Positions 17,359 through 26,346 of a stretch of DNA of 64,000 nt are shown here, in pieces; position 1 is the stretch's first letter; the number at the start of each line of letters is the position of its first letter. The notes under the pieces are model-generated. The model searched no databases, was not told where the DNA came from, and saw nothing but the letters and a program-made list of their open reading frames with translations. Origin of the DNA: Myxococcales bacterium (lineage in GTDB: Bacteria > Myxococcota_A > Polyangia > Polyangiales > Polyangiaceae); the NCBI GenBank assembly GCA_016212965.1, contig JACRDA010000093.1:1-64000 (forward strand). The letters run 5' to 3'. The position numbers and the translations under genes were made by a program.

Positions 17359-17473
17359 GCTCGCGGCGGCCGTCCGGTCGTCGGCCCGCGCCGACCCCGC
17401 GCGCTCGCATCCCCGAGGCGCCCGCGCGCCCGGCGCGGCGGCGATCGAGCCGAGAAAGGATCGGTCCTCCACC

Positions 17474-19297
17474 ATGTGCGGCATCGTCGGATATGCGGGC
17501 GCAGAGAACGCCGTGCCAGTCCTGCTCGAGTGCCTGCGGCGTCTCGAGTATCGCGGCTACGATTCCGCCGGGATGGCCGTGGTGGACCAGGGCAAGACCC
17601 TGGTGCGGCGCAGCGTGGGCAAGCTCGCGGCGCTCGAGACGATGCTCGGGCGCGAGCCCCTCGCCGGCGCGACGGGCATCGGTCACACGCGCTGGGCGAC
17701 CCACGGCGCACCGTCGCTGAAGAACGCGCACCCGCAGCAGGTGAACGACGTCGCGCTGGTGCACAACGGCATCGTCGAGAACTTCCTCGAGCTGCGCCAC
17801 GAGCTCGGCGACGAAGGCTGCGTCTTCGGCTCGGACACCGACACGGAGGTCATCGCGCAGCTCGTCGCGCAGGCGATGGCGCGGGGCGCCACCCTGAGGG
17901 AGGGGGTGCGCGCCGCGCTCCGCCGGATGCGCGGGTCGTATGCGCTCGCCGTGCTGTGCGCGCGCGAGCCCAACCAGATCATCGCAGCCGCCAACGGTCT
18001 GCCGCTCGTGCTCGGTCTGGGCTGCGGCGAGGTTCTGCTCGGCTCCGACGTCACCGCGCTGCTCGGGCGCACCGAGGACGCGATCTTCCTCGAGGACGGC
18101 GAGGTCGCCGAGCTCACGAGCGGCGGTGCTCGCATCTGGAACGCAGCGGGCCGGTTGGTGGAGCGCGGGCCGCGCCACGTCGCCTGGTCGGTCGAGCAGG
18201 CCGCGCGCGGTGGCTACAAGCACTTCATGCTGAAGGAGATCCACGAGCAGCCCCGCGTCCTCGGCGACGCGCTCGGCGCCTACCTCGTGGGCGACCGCGT
18301 CGCGCTCGGGCCCGAGCCCGTCGACGCCGCGCTGGCGCGCCGGGTGAACCGGGTGGTCATCGCCGCGTGCGGCACCAGCTGGCACGCGGCGCTGTCGGGG
18401 CGCATCGCGATCGAGAGCCTGGCGCGGTTGCCCTGCGAGGCCGCCTGGGCACACGAGCTGCGCTACGCCGACTCGGTGGTCGACGGTGCCACGCTGGCGC
18501 TCTGCGTCTCGCAGTCGGGCGAGACCGCCGACACGCTGGCCGCGGCCCGCGAGCTGCGCCACCGCGGCACGCCCCTCTGGGCCGTGTGCAACGTCGTGAG
18601 CTCGTCGTTGACGCGGGCGGCGGACCGCACGCTGTGCATGCACGCCGGACCGGAGATCAGCGTCGCTTCGACCAAGACCTACCTCGCCTCCATGGCCGTC
18701 CTCCACCTCGTGGCGCTCGAGCTCGGACACGCCCGGGGCGTGGTGGCGCCGGAGACGCTGCGCGCCGCGGTGCGCGCGTTGCGCGACATCCCGCGGGCGC
18801 TCGAAGCGGCGCTGCAGGGCGAGGAGGCGATCGCGCGCGTGGCAGCGCGCTACGCCGACAGCGAGCACTTCCTGTTCCTCGGGCGAGGTCGCAACGTAGG
18901 CACGGCCCTCGAAGGCGCGCTCAAGCTGAAGGAGCTCGCCTACACGCACGCCGAGGGCTACCCGGCCGGCGAGATGAAGCACGGCCCGATCGCCCTCATC
19001 GACGACAAGATGCCGGTCGTGGTGGTGGCGCCGCGCGACCACCTGCGCGAGAAGCTGCGCTCCAACCTCATCGAGGCGCGCGCCCGCGGCGGACGCATCA
19101 TCGGCGTGTGCGAGCTCGAGGATCGCGACACGGTCGAGCTGTGCGACGACGTGCTGCCGCTCCCGTCCGTCGATCCCTTGATCAGCCCCTTCGCAGCGGT
19201 CGTGCCGCTGCAGCTCTTTGCCTACTACGTCGCCGACGCGCGGGGCCTCGACGTGGACCGGCCTCGCAACCTCGCCAAGAGCGTGACGGTCGAATAG
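17474..19297 (+). CDS. glmS: glutamine-fructose-6-phosphate aminotransferase (isomerizing)
   Basis: 607 aa, full length. Cys2 nucleophile in MCGIVGYAG, glutaminase motifs LEYRGYDSAG and HTRWATHG, two SIS domains (AACGTSWHAAL, SQSGETADT, LGRGRNVGTALEGALKLKE) and a C-terminal SVTVE. It makes glucosamine-6-phosphate from fructose-6-phosphate and glutamine, the first step to UDP-GlcNAc. Its place between the tyrosine kinase and the phosphoglycosyl transferase suggests a dedicated copy supplying amino-sugar precursor for this polymer. There is no glmS ribozyme-like leader in the 115-base gap before it. Confidence 0.97.
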   Translation: MCGIVGYAGAENAVPVLLECLRRLEYRGYDSAGMAVVDQGKTLVRRSVGKLAALETMLGREPLAGATGIGHTRWATHGAPSLKNAHPQQVNDVALVHNGIVENFLELRHELGDEGCVFGSDTDTEVIAQLVAQAMARGATLREGVRAALRRMRGSYALAVLCAREPNQIIAAANGLPLVLGLGCGEVLLGSDVTALLGRTEDAIFLEDGEVAELTSGGARIWNAAGRLVERGPRHVAWSVEQAARGGYKHFMLKEIHEQPRVLGDALGAYLVGDRVALGPEPVDAALARRVNRVVIAACGTSWHAALSGRIAIESLARLPCEAAWAHELRYADSVVDGATLALCVSQSGETADTLAAARELRHRGTPLWAVCNVVSSSLTRAADRTLCMHAGPEISVASTKTYLASMAVLHLVALELGHARGVVAPETLRAAVRALRDIPRALEAALQGEEAIARVAARYADSEHFLFLGRGRNVGTALEGALKLKELAYTHAEGYPAGEMKHGPIALIDDKMPVVVVAPRDHLREKLRSNLIEARARGGRIIGVCELEDRDTVELCDDVLPLPSVDPLISPFAAVVPLQLFAYYVADARGLDVDRPRNLAKSVTVE

Positions 19298-19310
19298 CGG
19301 AGGTAAGGCC

Positions 19311-20477
19311 ATGGTACATCGCAGCAAGTCGATGGAACGTGTCGCCCTCGCGGCGACGCTCGCGGCGCTCTGCGCGAGCGGAGCCCTCATCGCGAGCGCC
19401 AGCCGGACCGCGGGCGTGCTCGCCCTTGCGCTCACCCTTGCCCTCGCCATCTGGGTCCTGTTGCAGAAGACGCGCCGCACGCAGCCCGAGCGGGTCCTCG
19501 TGCTCGGCTGGGGCCCCCACGTGGCCCGCCTGCTGCAAGCCGTGGCCGCGCGACCCGAGCTCGGGTGGCAGATCATCCGCCTGCCCGAGGCGCAGAGTCT
19601 CGCGGCCGCTCCCGAGAGCGACGCCGAGGCGGCCTGGGCCGCGCGGATCCGCGCGCACCACGCCGACCGCATCATCGTGTCGCTGCACGATCCCCACGGC
19701 CGTCTCCCGCTCTCCGCCGTCCTCGCGGAGCGCGCGCGCGGCGTCCCGGTCGAGGACGCCGCGATGGTGTGGGAGCGGCTCACCGGCAAGGTCGACTTCA
19801 GCGCTCTCGAGCCGCACGAGCTCCTGTTCGAGCCGGGCCTCGGGAGCCGGCGCCTCGACCGGGCGGTGGCGCGCCTGCTCGGCGTCACGGCCGCGGTCCT
19901 CGGCCTCGTCTTCCTCGCGCCGCTCTTTCCGCTCGTCGCGCTGGCGATCCGGCTCGACTCGCGCGGCCCGGTGTTCTTCCGACAGGCGCGCCTGGGGCTC
20001 CACGGCAAGACGTTCGAGCTCGTCAAGTTCCGCACGATGCATCCCGCCGCAGAGCCCCACTCCGAGTGGGAGAACGACAATCGCGGCCGCGTGACGCGCG
20101 TGGGGCGGGTGCTGCGCAAATTGCACCTCGACGAGCTGCCCCAGCTCTGGAACATCGTGCGCGGCGACATGAACCTCGTGGGGCCTCGACCGCACCCCGT
20201 GGCGAATGCGCGGCTGTTCCGCGAGCGCATCCCCTTCTATGCGCTCCGCTCGCTCGTGCGCCCCGGGCTCACCGGTTGGGCCCAGGTCCATTACCACTAC
20301 GCCAACGGGCTCGCGGAGGAGACCGAGAAGGTGCGCTACGACCTCTACTACCTGAAGCACCGCTCCGCGTGGCTCGATCTCGGTCTCGTGCCCGCGACGC
20401 TGCTCAGCCTGGTGCGGCGCCGCAAGGCGCCCGGGGCGCTTCCACTGACGGAGCTGACCGCGAGGGCATCACGATGA
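19311..20477 (+). CDS. undecaprenyl-phosphate sugar phosphotransferase (initiating)
   Basis: 388 aa. The C-terminal catalytic domain (about 180-380) has a membrane hairpin, PVFFRQARLGLHGKTFELVKFRTM, LRKLHLDELPQLWNIVRGDMNLVGPRP, and LRPGLTGWAQV, classic for polyprenyl phosphoglycosyl transferases (PF02397) that load the first sugar phosphate on the lipid carrier. The N-terminal part has only two hydrophobic segments plus a nucleotide-fold-like region (VLVLGWGPHVARLLQAV), shorter than the four-to-five-TM WbaP/EpsB type. It overlaps the methyltransferase gene by ATGA. Confidence 0.92.
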   Translation: MVHRSKSMERVALAATLAALCASGALIASASRTAGVLALALTLALAIWVLLQKTRRTQPERVLVLGWGPHVARLLQAVAARPELGWQIIRLPEAQSLAAAPESDAEAAWAARIRAHHADRIIVSLHDPHGRLPLSAVLAERARGVPVEDAAMVWERLTGKVDFSALEPHELLFEPGLGSRRLDRAVARLLGVTAAVLGLVFLAPLFPLVALAIRLDSRGPVFFRQARLGLHGKTFELVKFRTMHPAAEPHSEWENDNRGRVTRVGRVLRKLHLDELPQLWNIVRGDMNLVGPRPHPVANARLFRERIPFYALRSLVRPGLTGWAQVHYHYANGLAEETEKVRYDLYYLKHRSAWLDLGLVPATLLSLVRRRKAPGALPLTELTARASR

Positions 20478-21463
20478 AACAGCAACTCCTCTCGTCGCTC
20501 GTGTGTGTCCGGTGTCATGGCGCGCTCGAGCTGCGCCATGCCGTGCGCCTCGGTCGCGAGATCGCCCGGGGGGAGCTCGTGTGCGGCGCCTGCGGCCAGA
20601 GCTACCCGGTGCGCGACGGGATCCCGCGCTTCGTCGCGAACGGCGCGTATGCCGCGAGCTTCGGACGCGAGTGGCACTGGTTTCGACGCGTGCAGATCGA
20701 CGCGCGGAACGGCGCGGACGACTCGGAACGCCAGCTCGCGGCCACGACCGGCTACGGCGACGCCGACTACGCCGGCCGACGCATGCTCGACGCGGGCGTC
20801 GGAGCGGGGCGCTTCGCCGAGGTGGCGGCGCGCAAGGGCGCCGAGGTCGTCGGCATCGACCTGACCGAGGCCGTGGACGCGGCCGCCCAGAACCTGCGGG
20901 GCTACGAGCGCGTGGACCTCGTGCAGGCGGACATCTTCGCGCTGCCGTTCCGTCCCGAGTCCTTCGACACCGTGTACTCGATCGGCGTCCTGCACCACAC
21001 GCCCGACCCGGCGCGCGCCTTTCGCTGCGTCGCCGAGCTCTGCCGGTCGGGCGGCGACGTGGCGATCTACGTCTACGCGCGCAACGGGATCGCGGACAAG
21101 GCGCCCGACCTCATCCGCAAGGTCACGACGAAGCTCCCCCCGCAGGTGATGCTCGCCGTCGCGAGCTACGCGGTCTTCGCCTATCCGCTGTACCGCGCGC
21201 CGCTGCTCGGCAAGGCGTTGCGATTGGTGGCACCGATCTCCGAGGAGCCGCGCTGGCGCTGGCGCTGGCTCGACACCTTCGACTGGTACACGCCCACCTA
21301 CCAGTGGAAGCACACCTATCCCGAGGTCCTGGGCTGGTTCCGCGCCGCCGGGGTGGGCGACCTCGTCGCCGACGCGCAGCCGATTCGTATCCACGGACGC
21401 CGGCAGCTCCCGGCGGGAGCCCCGACACCGGCGGCGCGCGCACCCGCGCGACGTGCCGCGTGA
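20474..21463 (+). CDS. class I SAM methyltransferase with N-terminal zinc-ribbon (Trm112-like)
   Basis: 329 aa. Two CxxC knuckles (C11/C14 and C37/C40) form a Trm112-like ribbon followed by YPVRDGIPRFV. The SAM-binding motif LDAGVGAGRFAE lies near 110, VVGIDLTEAVDAA follows, and VLHHTPDP is near 174. The C-terminal part (DTFDWYTPTYQWKHTYPEVLGWFRAAG) occurs in methyltransferases of glycan clusters. Likely methylates a sugar or a precursor of the polymer; acceptor unknown. Confidence 0.87.
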   Translation: MKQQLLSSLVCVRCHGALELRHAVRLGREIARGELVCGACGQSYPVRDGIPRFVANGAYAASFGREWHWFRRVQIDARNGADDSERQLAATTGYGDADYAGRRMLDAGVGAGRFAEVAARKGAEVVGIDLTEAVDAAAQNLRGYERVDLVQADIFALPFRPESFDTVYSIGVLHHTPDPARAFRCVAELCRSGGDVAIYVYARNGIADKAPDLIRKVTTKLPPQVMLAVASYAVFAYPLYRAPLLGKALRLVAPISEEPRWRWRWLDTFDWYTPTYQWKHTYPEVLGWFRAAGVGDLVADAQPIRIHGRRQLPAGAPTPAARAPARRAA

Positions 21464-21537
21464 GAGGTGAGCCGCACACGTGCGTCGCCGGTGGGTGGGG
21501 CCGGGCAACGGAGCCGCACCCCTCGCTGGAGGACGAG

Positions 21538-22629
21538 ATGGCAGTCGCTGGATCAGCCGAGGTTGCGAGGCCGCGTCGCGGGCGCGGCGCCGTCGTCGGG
21601 CCGCGCATCGTCGCGATCGGCGGAGGCACGGGGCTGTCCGCCACGCTCCGCGGCCTCAAGACCGCGATGTTCGCCGGGGAGCGGCGGCAGCGGGCGCGGG
21701 AGGACGCGTGTCTCACCGCCATCGTGAACGTCGTGGACGACGGCGGCAGCTCCGGCCGGCTGCGCGCGAGCTCGGCCTTGCCTGCGCCGGGCGACGTGCG
21801 GCGCTGCCTCGTGGCGCTCGCGGCGTGCGACCCTCTGGTGAGCGCTCTGTTCGAGTTCCGCTTCGACGGAGAGGACGACGTCGGCGGGCACTCGCTCGGC
21901 AACCTCGTCATCGCGGCGCTGTCGCACATCGGCGGCGGCGATTTCCACCGCGCCGTGGCGCTGGCCGGCAAGTTGCTGCACGTGCGAGGGCGCGTCTTGC
22001 CCTGCACGGACGACGACGTCGCGCTGGCGGCAGAGCTCGAGGACGGCACCTGGGTAGAGGGCGAGTCTCGGATCCCCCGGGCGCACGGACGCATCCAGCG
22101 CGTGCGTCTGCGCCCGAGCGCGGTGCGGGCGCTGCCCGAGTCGTGCGACGCCGTGCGCGACGCCGATCTCGTCGTGATCGGTCCGGGCAGCGTGTATACG
22201 AGCCTCATCCCGCCGCTGCTCCTCGGCGAGCTCTGCCTCGGCATCGCTCGCTCGCACGCCTCGGTCGTGCTCGTCGCGAACCTGATGACGGAGCCCGGTG
22301 AGACCGACGACCACAGCGCGGCCGACATGGTGCGTGCCATCCTCCGCCACGCGCCCTGCTTGCGGATCGACCACGTGCTCGTCAACCGGACGCCGCTCGC
22401 GGCGCCGGTGGTGGCGAGCTACCGCGAGGCCGGGGCGGTGCCGGTCGAGATCGACCGCGCCGAGCTCCGGGCGCTCGGCTGCGAGGTGGTCGAGGCGGAC
22501 CTCGCGGCACCCGGGCACCTCGTGCGCCACGACCCCGTCAAGCTGGGGCAGGCCATCCTGGCCCTGCTGCCGGCCGTGACGGCCACCTCCTCGAGCGAGC
22601 ACACCCACCCATGCAAGAGCCCGTCTTGA
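21538..22629 (+). CDS. yvcK: YvcK/CofD-like gluconeogenesis factor family protein
   Basis: 363 aa. Nucleotide-binding GGGTGLS (about 27-33), VVDDGGSSGRLR, GGHSLGNL, GPGSVYTSLIP and NLMTEPGETDDHS are all diagnostic of YvcK. In firmicutes and mycobacteria YvcK proteins bind UDP-GlcNAc and help regulate cell-envelope precursor flow; they normally sit beside rapZ and whiA. Here the gene is inside a polysaccharide operon and overlaps the polymerase gene by 19 bases, so a role in sensing UDP-sugar for this pathway is plausible (inference). ATG chosen from GGAGGA upstream. Confidence 0.88.
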   Translation: MAVAGSAEVARPRRGRGAVVGPRIVAIGGGTGLSATLRGLKTAMFAGERRQRAREDACLTAIVNVVDDGGSSGRLRASSALPAPGDVRRCLVALAACDPLVSALFEFRFDGEDDVGGHSLGNLVIAALSHIGGGDFHRAVALAGKLLHVRGRVLPCTDDDVALAAELEDGTWVEGESRIPRAHGRIQRVRLRPSAVRALPESCDAVRDADLVVIGPGSVYTSLIPPLLLGELCLGIARSHASVVLVANLMTEPGETDDHSAADMVRAILRHAPCLRIDHVLVNRTPLAAPVVASYREAGAVPVEIDRAELRALGCEVVEADLAAPGHLVRHDPVKLGQAILALLPAVTATSSSEHTHPCKSPS

Positions 22630-23936
22630 CGGCCGTGAGTCGGCGCGGCGCGCCCCGCGCGCGCGCCGGCGTGCCGTGGTGGGGCCGCGAAGAGCGCACG
22701 CCGCGGTCGAGCGCCGTGCCCGTGTTCGCGCTCGGCGCCTTCACCTTCGTGCTGCTCACGGCTCCGCAGACGACCTTCCCGGTGCTCGCGACGCTGCGCA
22801 TCGCGCTCCTCACGGCGGGCTTCGCCATCGCGGCGCACCTCGTCGACCGCCTCGCCCGTGGCCAGTCGGTGCTGGCGCTGCCGCGTGGGACCCTGCCGGC
22901 GCTGCTGCTCGGGCTCTGGGCCATCGCGACGACGCCCATCTCCGTCTGGCCTGGAGGGAGCGTCGAGCTCTTCCGCGACCTCTTCGTGAAGTCGCTCCTC
23001 GTCTTGTGGCTGATCGCCGGGGTCGTCGACACGACGCGCCGGCTGCGCGGGCTCTTCTGGCTCTTGAGCGGGCTCGGGGCGATGCTCGCCGTGACCGCGC
23101 TCCGCAACTTCGCCACGGGCAAGCACCTCGAGGGCGGCGCGCCGGGGCTCGAGCGCATCGCGGGCTTCGACGCGCCGCTGACCGCCAACCCGAACGACCT
23201 CGCCCTGGTCCTCAACCTCCTCCTGCCGCTCACGCTGGCCCTGTTCCACGCGCACAAGCGCTGGAGCGTGCGCGCGCTCCTGCTCGGGGTCATGGGTCTC
23301 GAGGCGGCGGGCATCGTCGCGACCTTCTCGCGCGCGGGTTTCCTGACGCTGCTCGTCGTGGCCGTGGCGCACGTCCTGTCGACGCTGCGCGGGGCGCGGC
23401 GCATCTGGGGCGCCGTCGGCGTCGCGGGCGCGCTCGTCCTCGTGGCGGTCCTGCCCGGCAACTACGGTCAGCACCTCGGCACCGTGACCGACATCTCTTC
23501 GGACCCGACGGGCTCCGCGCAGGAACGCTGGACGCTCATGGGCGCGGCCCTGCGCGTGGTGGTGGCCCACCCCGTGTGCGGCGTCGGGCTCGGCATGAAC
23601 ATCATCCCCATCACCGAGGACGTGGGCGGCTGGCGCATGGTGCACAACGTGTACCTGCAGGTGGCGGCGGACCTCGGCCTCGTGGGCCTGGCGCTGTTCC
23701 TCGCGCTGTTCCTCGGGTGCTGGTGGCGCCTGCGGACGCTGCTGCGGGAGCGGGCGGGACGCGGCGGCGCACGCGCCGGACTCGCGCACCTGGCCCGCGG
23801 CCTCGAGCTCTCGCTCCTCGCCTTCGCGGTCGCGGCGCTGTTCCACCCCGCCGCCTACCACTTCTACGTGTTCTACGTGGGCGGCCTCGCCCTCGCCGCC
23901 CGAGGCATTCACGATCGCGAGGCCGCACATGGATGA
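22611..23936 (+). CDS. O-antigen polymerase/ligase-family membrane protein (Wzy-like)
   Basis: 441 aa with about ten hydrophobic segments from residue 36 to 430. The Wzy_C core is marked by TANPNDLALVLNLLLPL, ATFSRAGFLTLLV and the large loop GSAQERWTLMGAALRVVVAHPVCGVGLGMN...VHNVYLQVAADLGLVG, characteristic of Wzy polymerases and O-antigen ligases. With the initiating transferase, flippase and PCP in the same operon it is most likely the polymerase. Its start overlaps yvcK and its end overlaps the next glycosyltransferase, so the three are translationally coupled. Confidence 0.9.
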   Translation: MQEPVLTAVSRRGAPRARAGVPWWGREERTPRSSAVPVFALGAFTFVLLTAPQTTFPVLATLRIALLTAGFAIAAHLVDRLARGQSVLALPRGTLPALLLGLWAIATTPISVWPGGSVELFRDLFVKSLLVLWLIAGVVDTTRRLRGLFWLLSGLGAMLAVTALRNFATGKHLEGGAPGLERIAGFDAPLTANPNDLALVLNLLLPLTLALFHAHKRWSVRALLLGVMGLEAAGIVATFSRAGFLTLLVVAVAHVLSTLRGARRIWGAVGVAGALVLVAVLPGNYGQHLGTVTDISSDPTGSAQERWTLMGAALRVVVAHPVCGVGLGMNIIPITEDVGGWRMVHNVYLQVAADLGLVGLALFLALFLGCWWRLRTLLRERAGRGGARAGLAHLARGLELSLLAFAVAALFHPAAYHFYVFYVGGLALAARGIHDREAAHG

Positions 23937-25113
23937 CCGCATTCGCGTCCTGCAGTTCACGACGATGTTCGAGGTCGGAGGCACCGAGCGGCAGCACCTG
24001 GCGCTGCTCCAGGGCATGGACCCGACGCGCTTCGACGTGAGCGTCGCCTGTCTGCGGCGTCAGGGTGCGTTGCTCGCCGACGTGGTCGCCTGCGGTGTGC
24101 GCGTGAGCGAGTTCCCGATCCGCCGCCTGTACGGGCTCCACACCATGGGCCAGCAGCTGCGCTTCGCCGAGCACCTCTGGGCCCAGCGCGTCGATGTCGT
24201 GCACACCTTCGGCCTGTACGCCAACGTGTTCGCCCTGCCGGCCGCGCGCCTGGGGAGCCGGGCCGTGACCATCGGCTCGGTGCGCGAGCAGAGCTCGCTG
24301 CTGAGCCCCGCCAAGCGGCATGCGAATCGCCTGGCGCTCGCGCTCGCGGACCGCGTCATCGTCAACGCCGCCTCCGTGCGGGACGAGCTCGTCACGAGCG
24401 CCCTGCAGGCGGATCGGGTGTGTCTCATCCCGAACGGCGTCGACACGGCCCGCTACGCGGCCGCCGCGGGATCGACGGGCCTGCGGGCGGAGCTCGGCTG
24501 GGCGCCGACGGCGCCCATCGTCGCCGTCGTCACGCGGCTCGCGCCGCAGAAGGGGCTCGAGGACTTCATCGACGCGGCCAAGCGGCTCGAAGAGAGTCAT
24601 CCCGAGGCGCGCTTCCTCGTCGTGGGCGACGCCTGCACCATGCGCGAAGGGCGCGCGCTGCCCGGCGCGTACCGCACCGAGCTCGAGCGGCGAGCCACGG
24701 AGCTCGGGCTCGGCGACCGGCTCCACTTCACCGGTCGTCGCGCCGACATTCCCGAGATCCTCGGCGACGCAGCGGTGTCGGTGCTGCCCTCGTGCTCGGA
24801 GGCGCTGTCGAACTCGCTGCTCGAGTCGATGGCGGCGGGCGTGGCCCTCGTTGCGACGCGCGTCGGCGACCATGCCCGCGCGGTCGAGGACGGTCGCTCG
24901 GGCCTCCTCGTGCCGCCCCACGACGCGGCGGCACTCGCACACGCGGTCGGGCGCCTGCTCGACGAGCCGCTGCTCCGCATGCGCCTCGGCGCCGAGGCCC
25001 GGCGCGTGGCGTGCGAGCGCTACTCCCTGCAGCGCATGGTGAGCGACACGGAGGCGCTCTACGCCGAGCTCGCCCTGCGGGTGCGGGGACGCAGGCTTCC
25101 GCAAGCAGCGTGA
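23929..25113 (+). CDS. GT4-family glycosyltransferase
   Basis: 394 aa GT-B fold. The N-terminal domain begins FTTMFEVGGTERQHLALL, and the C-terminal nucleotide-sugar domain has VTRLAPQKGLEDFIDA, FTGRRADIPEIL and the E-x7-E motif SEALSNSLLESMAAG. No membrane segment; acts on the cytoplasmic face. Sugar donor unknown. Starts 8 bases inside the polymerase gene. Confidence 0.94.
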   Translation: MDDRIRVLQFTTMFEVGGTERQHLALLQGMDPTRFDVSVACLRRQGALLADVVACGVRVSEFPIRRLYGLHTMGQQLRFAEHLWAQRVDVVHTFGLYANVFALPAARLGSRAVTIGSVREQSSLLSPAKRHANRLALALADRVIVNAASVRDELVTSALQADRVCLIPNGVDTARYAAAAGSTGLRAELGWAPTAPIVAVVTRLAPQKGLEDFIDAAKRLEESHPEARFLVVGDACTMREGRALPGAYRTELERRATELGLGDRLHFTGRRADIPEILGDAAVSVLPSCSEALSNSLLESMAAGVALVATRVGDHARAVEDGRSGLLVPPHDAAALAHAVGRLLDEPLLRMRLGAEARRVACERYSLQRMVSDTEALYAELALRVRGRRLPQAA

Positions 25114-25170
25114 CCCGAGCGCACCGCCCCGACGGCGGGGCCTACCCCGCCAGCCACCTTCGAGGATCCC

Positions 25171-26346
25171 ATGACCCCTCTCGTCGTCGCCGCAGTCCGT
25201 GAACCGCAGGAGCTGGAGCGCCTCGGCCCCGAATGGCAGGCGCTGCTCGCGCGCAGCAGCAGCGACCGGCTCTTCTCGACCTTCGAGTGGCTGCACACCT
25301 GGTGGCAGCACCTCGGCGCCGGCCACCGGCTGTGCGTGCGCACGGTGCGGCGCGGCGGCGAGCTCGTGGCCATCGCGCCGTTCGCCTTCCGGGCGGCGAC
25401 CCCCGCGGCCCATCCCGCCTTCGGTTGCATCGAGCTGCTCGGCGCCGGCGACGTGGGCTCCGACCATGGTGATCTCGTCGTGGCGCGCGACTGCGAGGCG
25501 GCGTGCCTCGAGGCGCTCGCGCAGCACCTCGCGTCCGAGCACCACGTCTTCGCCTTCCGGCGGCTGCGCGACGAGTCGTGCCTCCTCGCGACGCTGTGCC
25601 GGCGGCTCGCCGCGCAGCGCTTCACGCTCGAGGCGCGGCCGGACGAGCTCTCGCCCTACGTCCGCTTCGAGTCGCAGAGCTTCGAGGGGTACCTCGCGAC
25701 GCTCTCGCACGGCCACCGCCATGCCTACCGGCGCTACCTGCGGGTCCTGTCGCGCAAGCACCGCGTCTCCTTCGACACGGTGCGCTCCGAGGCGGAGCGC
25801 GGCCCCGCCCTCGCGACCTTCCTCACTCTGCATGCTGCCCGCTGGCAGACACGTGGCGACGTCGGCGCCTTCGCGCGGCCCGAGCTTCGCGCCTTCCACG
25901 AGGCCCTGAGCGCGCTCGCGCTCCGGCGCGGTTGGCTGCGGCTGCAGCTGCTGCGGCTCGACGGTCGCGCGGTCGCGGGGGTGTACGGCTTCCGCTACGG
26001 CGACGTGTTCTACTACTACCAGACCGGCTTCGACCCCGCGTTCGCGGCGGACAGCGTCGGGCTCGTGGCGTGCGGGCTGTCGATCGAGAGCGCTATCGCG
26101 GAGGGGGCGGCCGAGTTCGACTTCCTGCACGGGACCGAGGACTACAAGCGGCGCTGGGCACCCGCGGCGCGGCGCCTCGTGCGCCTCGAGCTCTATCCCC
26201 CCGGGCCGCGCGGCTGGGCGTACCGCGGGGTGGCGCACGCCGAGCGCAGCGGTCGCACCCTCGCGCGCCGGGCGCTCGATGCCCTGGACCGGGCGCGCGA
26301 GCGGCGCCGGGGCGGGCCGCTCGAGGGCCAGGCAGGTGCGCCATGA
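25171..26346 (+). CDS. GNAT/FemAB-like acyl or aminoacyl transferase (first copy)
   Basis: 391 aa double-GNAT protein of the type often named CelD/BcsL-like in polysaccharide loci. Key stretches: FSTFEWLHTWWQHLG near residue 36, HGHRHAYRRYLRVLSRKH about 179-196, GVYGFRYGDVFYYYQTGFDPAF near 271, and EFDFLHGTEDYKRRWAP near 313, the final-domain signature of this family. Members may transfer acyl or aminoacyl groups to glycans; the reaction is unproven. Overlaps the deacetylase gene by ATGA. Confidence 0.85.
   Translation: MTPLVVAAVREPQELERLGPEWQALLARSSSDRLFSTFEWLHTWWQHLGAGHRLCVRTVRRGGELVAIAPFAFRAATPAAHPAFGCIELLGAGDVGSDHGDLVVARDCEAACLEALAQHLASEHHVFAFRRLRDESCLLATLCRRLAAQRFTLEARPDELSPYVRFESQSFEGYLATLSHGHRHAYRRYLRVLSRKHRVSFDTVRSEAERGPALATFLTLHAARWQTRGDVGAFARPELRAFHEALSALALRRGWLRLQLLRLDGRAVAGVYGFRYGDVFYYYQTGFDPAFAADSVGLVACGLSIESAIAEGAAEFDFLHGTEDYKRRWAPAARRLVRLELYPPGPRGWAYRGVAHAERSGRTLARRALDALDRARERRRGGPLEGQAGAP

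Noticed and set aside
15027-20230. Minus-strand frames of 543 and 1010 aa
   Set aside because: Antisense to the PCP and GlmS genes; composition is His/Arg/Gly noise and no start context.
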